Shown: one piece after another, positions 59,013 through 64,000 of the stretch
Numbering within the stretch: the stretch's first letter is position 1
Layout of the letters: every line of letters starts with the position of its first letter
Source of the DNA: Apodemus sylvaticus
Lineage: Eukaryota; Chordata; Mammalia; Rodentia; Muridae
Direction: 5' to 3'
Assembly (NCBI RefSeq): GCF_947179515.1
Contig: NC_067495.1
Location: 141,503,095-141,567,094, forward strand
Length of the DNA stretch: 64,000 nucleotides
Position numbers and translations under genes: made by a program
Notes under the pieces: model-generated
The model's input: the letters and a program-made list of their open reading frames with translations, nothing else
Database searches by the model: none
What the model was told of the DNA's origin: nothing

Positions 59013-59340
59013 AATTTGGCTGTAGATATCTTCATGTGTTTCAATAAGCTGCTGAGTGAAGCCTCTCAAGGAACAGTTATGCTAGTCTCCTGTCTGCAAT
59101 ATCAGGAATTAGTGGTTGTCCATAGGGTGGGTCTCAAGATAGGCCTGCTATTGTTTGGCCATTCCCTCAGTCTCTGCCCCATCTTTTTCCCTGTACTTCT
59201 TATAGACAGAGCAAATTTTGTGTCAAAAATTTCGTGGGCAAGTTGATGCTCTTTTCCCTTCACTGCAAGTCCAGAAAATTTAAACCAAATCTTCTTTGTG
59301 ACTTTATCTGAGCCTAGCCAGAATAACTGCAATCATACAT
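59013..59340 (-). mobile_element. Old L1 3' UTR (Lx-type), antisense fragment
   Basis: 'atttggctgtagatatcttcatgtgtttcaataagctgctgagtgaagcctctcaagg' corresponds to 9,400-9,440 and 47,290-47,350. It continues with 'ggccattccctcagtctctgccccatc' and 'ttatagacagagcaaattttg'. It abuts + strand ORF2 with no intervening host DNA. Confidence 0.75.
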
Positions 59341-60023
59341 AAAAATAGTAGCATGGATATGGGGAAAGGGAATATTTATAATTTTCACCAATTTGTGCAG
59401 AGATTAGCATGTGATTGCAGATTTCCTTATCTCTAGACCATTCATCTCCTTTGTATAGCTCCTGGTTCTCCAGTAATATTTATTTTAAATTTTCTCTCTC
59501 CTCACTTGATCTTCCTAAATGATTATTCTCCAACTGTACTTTGTGTCTCAGCTTTGGATAGGTTTGGATTACTTGAGCTGTGGCTGAAAACACAAATCCA
59601 ACAGACTGATGAATAAAGGTGAATAGTATGTATATTGTACATTTCTTATGGAATATATATACATATATATGGGCTTATACAAATCTGCATTATACTATAA
59701 AATATATTTATGATTATACAATAAATAATATGTAATATGACATATATAATTTAATTATGTCTAATGTGTACTAAAACCTATTTATATATTTCTCATTTTG
59801 TTGTATAAACTGCATAATAGTATATTACTGTACTGGCATTATGACTTTATATGTATACATGTACTCTTGTAGCTATTAATAGTTTTCTTGGTTTTGACTG
59901 AACATAGAATAGAAACTTGGTTAGGAGCAGCAAAGACAAATAAAAAAGCTTTGATGTTCTATGGAACAATTTTAACTCTCTTGAAATTGCTACTTAGATC
60001 ACCAATCTCAAGTTTAATTATCA
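59341..60023. other. AT-rich stretch, no gene recognised
   Basis: Contains 'atatatatacatatatatg' and other low-complexity AT; no frame of note. Confidence 0.45.
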
Positions 60024-63000
60024 TATTTGTTGGTTGCCGATTTGTCCTCTTGATGGTGTCCTTTGCCTTACAGAAACTTTGTAATTTTATGAGGTCCCAT
60101 TTGTCAATTCTTGATCTTAGAGCATAAGCTATTGGTGTTCTGTTCAGAAACTTTCTCCCTGTACCGATGTCTTCAAGGGTCTTCCCCAGTTTCTTTTCTA
60201 TTAGCTTCAGAGTGTCTGGCTTTATGTGGAGGTCCTTGATCCATTTGGATTTGAGCTTAGTACAAGGAGATAAGGATGGATCAATTCGCATTCTTCTGCA
60301 TGCTGACCTCCAGTTGAACCAGCACCATTTGTTGAAAAGGCTTTTTTCCATTAGATGTTTTTAGCCTCTTTGTCGAGGATCAAGTGCCCATAGGTGTGTG
60401 GGTTCATTTCTGGATCTTCAATCCTGTTCCATTGATCCAACTGCCTGTCACTGTACCAATACCATGCAGTTTTTAACACTATTGCTCTGTAGTATTGCTT
60501 GAGGTCAGGGATACTGATTCCCCCAGAATTTCTTTTGTTTCTGAGAATAGTTTTAGCTATCCTGGGTTTTTTGTTATTCCAGATGAATTTGATAATTTCT
60601 CTTTCTAACTCTGTGAAGAATTGAGTTGGGATTTTAATGGGTATTGCATTGAATCTGTATATTGCTTTTGGCAAAATGGCCATTTTAACTATATTGATTC
60701 TACCGATCCATGAGATTTTCCCATTTATTGAGGTCTTCTTCCATTTTCTTCTTCAGAGTCTTGAAGTTCTTGTCATACAGATCTTTCACATGTTTGGTAA
60801 GAGTCACCCCAAGATACTTTATACTGTTTGTGGCTATTGTGAAGGGGGTCATTTCCCTAATTTCTTTCTCAGCCTGCTTATCCTTTGAGTATAGGAAGGC
60901 CACTGATTTGCTTGAGTTGATTTTATAACATACCACTTTGTTGAAGTTGTTTATCAGTTGTAGGAGTTCTCTAGTGGAGTTTTTTGGGTCACTGAGGTAG
61001 ACTATCATGTCATCTGCAAATAATGATAGTTTGACTTCTTCCTTTCCAATTTGTATCCCTTTGACCTCCTTATGTTGTCGAATTGCCCGAGCTAGTACCT
61101 CAAGTACAATATTGTAAAGATAAGGAGAAAGGGGGCAGCCCTGTCTAGTCCCTGATTTTAGTGGGCTTGCTTCAAGTTTCTCTCCATTTAGTTTGATGCT
61201 GGCTACCGGTTTGCTGTATATTGCTTTTACTATGTTTAGGTATGGGCCTTGAATTCCTGTTCTTTCCAAGACTTTAAGCATGAAAAGATGCTGAATTTTG
61301 TCAAATGCTTTTTCAGCATCCAATGAAATGACCATATAGTTTTTTTCTTTGAGTTTGTTTATGTAGTGGATTGCATTGTGGGATTTCATTATATTGAACC
61401 AACCCTGCATTCCCGGGATAAAGCCTACTTGATCATGGTGGATGATCTTTTTGATGTGTTCTTGGATTCGGTTGGCAAGAATTTTATTGAGTATTTTTGC
61501 ATCGATGTTCATAAGGGAAATTGGTCTGAAGTTCTCTTTCTTTGTTGGATCTTTGTGTGGTTTTGGTATCAGCGTAATTGTGGCTTCGTAGAAGGAATTG
61601 GGTAGTGTTCCTTCTGTTTCTATTTTGTGGAATAGTTTGAAGAGTATTGGTGTTAAGTCTTCTTTGAAGGTCTGATAGAATTCTACATCTGGTCCTGTGC
61701 TTTGTTTGGTTGGAAGACTTTCTATGAATCCTTCTATTTCTTTAGGCATTATGGGACTGTTTAGATGATCTATTTGGTCCTGATTTAATTTTGGTATTTG
61801 GTATCTGTCAAGGAAATTGTCCATTTCCTCCAGATTCTCCAGTTGTGTTGAGTACAGGCTCTTGTAGTAGGATCTGATGATTTTTTTGGATTTCCTCAGT
61901 TTCCGTTGTTATATCTCCCTTTTCATTTCTAAGTTTGTTAATTTGGATACTTTCTCAGTGCCCTTTGGTCAGTCTGGCTAAGGGTTTATCTATCTTGTTG
62001 ATTTTCTCAAAGAACCAGCTCCTGGTTTTGTTGATTCTTTGTATGGTTCTCTTTGTTTCTACTTGATTGATTTTGGCCCTGAGTTTGATTATTTCCTGCC
62101 TTCTACTCATCCTGGGTGAAATAGTTTCTTTTTGTTCCAGGGCTTTCAGGTGTGTCATTAAACTGCTAATGTATGCTCTCTCCATTTTCTTTTTGGAAGC
62201 ACTCAGGGCTATGAGTTTTCCTCTTATCACTGTTTTTATTGTGTCCCATAGATTTGGGTATGTTGTGTCTTCATTTTAATTGTGTTCTAAAAAGTCTTTA
62301 ATTTCTTTCTTTATGTCTTCCTTGACCAAGGTATCATTGAGTAGAATATTGTTCAGTTTCCACGTGTATGTGGGTTTTCTGTTGTTTTTGTTGCTATTGA
62401 AGACCACTTTTACTCCATAGTGATCTGATAGGAGGCATGGGATTAGTTCAATCTTCTTATATTTGTTGAGGTCTGTCTTGTGACCAATTATATGGTCGAT
62501 TTTGGAGAAGGTACCATGAGGTGCTGAGAAAAAGGTATATTCTTTTGCTTTAGGATAGAATGTTCTATATATATCTGTTAAATCTAATTGGTCCAAAGCT
62601 TCAAGTAGTTTCATTGTGTCCCTGTTTAGTTTCTGTTTTCCTGATCGGTCCATTGAAGAAAGTGCAGTGTTGAAGTCACGCACAATTATTGTGTTAGGTG
62701 CAACGTGTGCTTTGAGCTTTAATAAAGTTTCTTTTACGAAAGAGGGTGCCCTTGCATTTGAAGCATAGATGTTCAGGATTGAGAGTTCTTCTTGTATTTT
62801 TCTTTGACCTACAAGCAGTGTCCCTCAGAGTCTCTTTTGATGATTTTGGGTTGAAAGTCCATTTTATCTGATATTAAAATGGCAACTCCAGCTTGTTTCC
62901 TGAGACCATTTGCTTGTAAAATTGTCCTCTAGCCTTTTAATCTAAAGTAGTGTTTGTCTTTGACCCTTAGGTGTGTTTCCCATAAGCAGCAATATGTAGG

Positions 63001-63104
63001 GTCCTGTTTACGTATCCAGTCAGTTAGTCTATATGTTTTTATTGGGGCATTGAATCCATTGATGTTAAGAGATATTAAGGAATAGTGATTGTTACTTCCT
63101 GTCA
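60024..63104 (-). pseudogene. L1-D ORF2, 3'-truncated and frameshifted
   Basis: The ATG is at 63,104. The endonuclease is broken (62,683-62,276 carries 'RDFNTALSSMDRSG', with G of 'VGDFN' changed to R). The best piece is a 374-codon frame at 61,824-60,700 with almost the whole reverse transcriptase: 'NFRPISLMNIDAKILNKILA', 'GFIPGMQGWFN', 'SGTRQGCPLSPYLYNIVLEV', 'FADDMIVYLSD'. A small deletion at 60,712-60,716 ('catgagattttccc') removes part of 'LPCSWI' and shifts the frame. 60,683-60,351 and 60,351-60,024 continue to the truncation. The cysteine motif is missing. Confidence 0.9.
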
Positions 63105-63161
63105 TTTTTGACGTTATTTTTTAAATTTGATTGGTTAACTTCTTTTGGGTTTGATGAAAGG

Positions 63162-64000
63162 TTACAATCTTGCTTTTTCCAGGGTGAAGTTTCCCTCCTT
63201 GTATTGGTGTTTTCCTCCTATTATCCTTTGTAGGACTGAGTTTGGGGATAGATATTGGGTAAACTTGGTTTTGTCATGGAATATCTTAGTTTCTACATCT
63301 ACGGTGATTGAGAATTTTGCTGGATATAGTAGTTTTGGCTGGCATTTGTGTTCTCTTAGAGTCTGCATGAGATCTACCCAGGATCTTCTAGCCTTCATAG
63401 TCTCAGGTGAAAAGTCTGCTATGATTCTGATAGGTCTTCCTTCATATGTTACTTGGTCTTTTTCTCTTACTGCCTTTAATATTCTTTCTTTGTTTAGTAC
63501 ATTTGGTGTTTTGATTATTATGTGATGGGAATATTTCTGTATTTCTGAACTGGTCCAGTCTGTTTGGAGTTCTGTAGGCTTCTTTTATATTCATGGGCAT
63601 CTCTCTCTTTAGGTTAGGGAAGTTTTCTTCCATAATTTTATTGAAGATATTTGCTGGCCCTTTAAGTAGTAAATCTTCACTCTCATCTATGCCTATAATC
63701 CTTAGGTTTGGTCTTTTCATTGTATCCTGGATTTCCTGGATATTTTGGGTTACAAGCTTTTTGCATTTTGCATTTTCTTAAACTGTTGATTCCATGGTTT
63801 CTATGGTATCCTCAGCATCTGAGATTCTTTCTTCTGTCTCTTGTATTCTGTTGTTGATATTTGCATCTATGTCCACTGATTTCTTCCCAAGGCTTTCTAT
63901 CCCCAAAGTTGTCTCCCTTTGAGTTTTCTTAGTTGTTTCTACTTCTGATTTTAGATCCTGGATGGTTTTGCTTAGCTCCTTCACTTGCTTGTTTGTGCTT
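63162..64000 (-). pseudogene. L1-D ORF1, partial at window edge
   Basis: Three overlapping-frame pieces: 63,984-63,778 (coiled coil end, 'RIQETEERISDAEDTIETM'), 63,720-63,442 (RNA-recognition core 'MKRPNLRIIGIDESEDLLLK', 'EMPMNIKEAYRTPNRLDQ') and 63,398-63,162 (C-terminal domain 'REHKCQPKLLYPAKFSITV'). Frameshifts lie near 63,776 and 63,540 (a duplicated 'tttctgtat'). The N-terminus is outside the window. Confidence 0.88.

Larger units (their letters stand above)
60024..64000 (-). mobile_element. L1-D: L1 lacking its 3' end, - strand, runs off the window
   Basis: Starts abruptly at 60,024-60,030 inside ORF2 (reading 'KRTNRQPTN' on the - strand, then non-L1). It therefore lacks the last about 200 ORF2 codons, the 3' UTR and poly(A). 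ORF2 and then ORF1 follow to the window edge. Close in sequence to L1-A and L1-B. The other end and any duplication are outside the window. Confidence 0.92.

Noticed and set aside
63145..63525. 126-codon + strand frame
   Set aside because: Antisense to L1-D ORF1. An equivalent frame occurs opposite L1-B ORF1.
1..64000. tRNA, rRNA or host coding gene
   Set aside because: Both strands were read without finding a supportable cloverleaf, rRNA segment or multi-domain host frame.

Overview
The window looks like gene-poor, AT-rich DNA from a murine rodent. B1 SINEs of the form with 'gatttctgagtt', a B3-like SINE, ERVL-MaLR LTRs and rodent L1 retrotransposons (Lx-type and younger) dominate it. The L1 ORF1 protein matches neither the Mus nor the Rattus form as I know them: its coiled coil is longer. 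I therefore call a murid, probably a murine other than house mouse or laboratory rat, and do not name a species. I found no convincing host protein-coding gene, tRNA, rRNA or CRISPR array. Roughly 60% of the window is L1 sequence.

Layout. 0-2.4 kb: unremarkable AT-rich DNA with one B3-like SINE. 2.4-6.9 kb: an old + strand L1 carrying a B1 insertion, joined to a second L1 fragment. 6.9-7.8 kb: a diverged tandem array of about 160 bp units. 8.9-10.4 kb: antisense Lx-type 3' UTR and a MaLR LTR. 11.39-17.26 kb: near full-length L1 on the - strand ('L1-A'), inserted into an old B1. 19.2-22.1 kb: a twin-primed (5' inverted) L1 ('L1-E'). 22.5-24.1 kb: old antisense L1 3' UTR interrupted by a short L1 5' fragment that has target-site duplications (TSDs) but no 3' end. 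25.4-27.0 kb: 5'-truncated + L1. 27.7-28.9 kb: old L1 3' UTR and LTR fragments. 30.9-32.0 kb: an L1 with an internal deletion. 33.4-37.7 kb: a near-complete MaLR provirus on the - strand, split by a small twin-primed L1. 38.43-44.32 kb: near full-length + L1 ('L1-B') with an intact 401-codon ORF1. 46.9-48.2 kb: a probable old twin-primed L1. 50.8-56.5 kb: near full-length, older + L1 ('L1-C') with a B1 and a long AAAAT repeat. 56.6-59.3 kb: very old L1 pieces. 60.0-64.0 kb: - strand L1 ('L1-D'), lacking its 3' end and running out of the window.

How the parts relate. L1 ORF1p (RNA-binding trimer) and ORF2p (endonuclease/reverse transcriptase) mobilise L1 RNA and also B1/B3 RNAs. The insertions here record both ordinary and aberrant forms of that process. 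Every ORF2 is broken; the only intact L1 protein frame is the ORF1 of L1-B. Four copies with a recognisable shared structure (A, B, E and the one inside the MaLR) all carry the same one-base shortening of an A run near the end of ORF2. This would put the C-terminal cysteine motif out of frame, and it is the most unusual signal I found.
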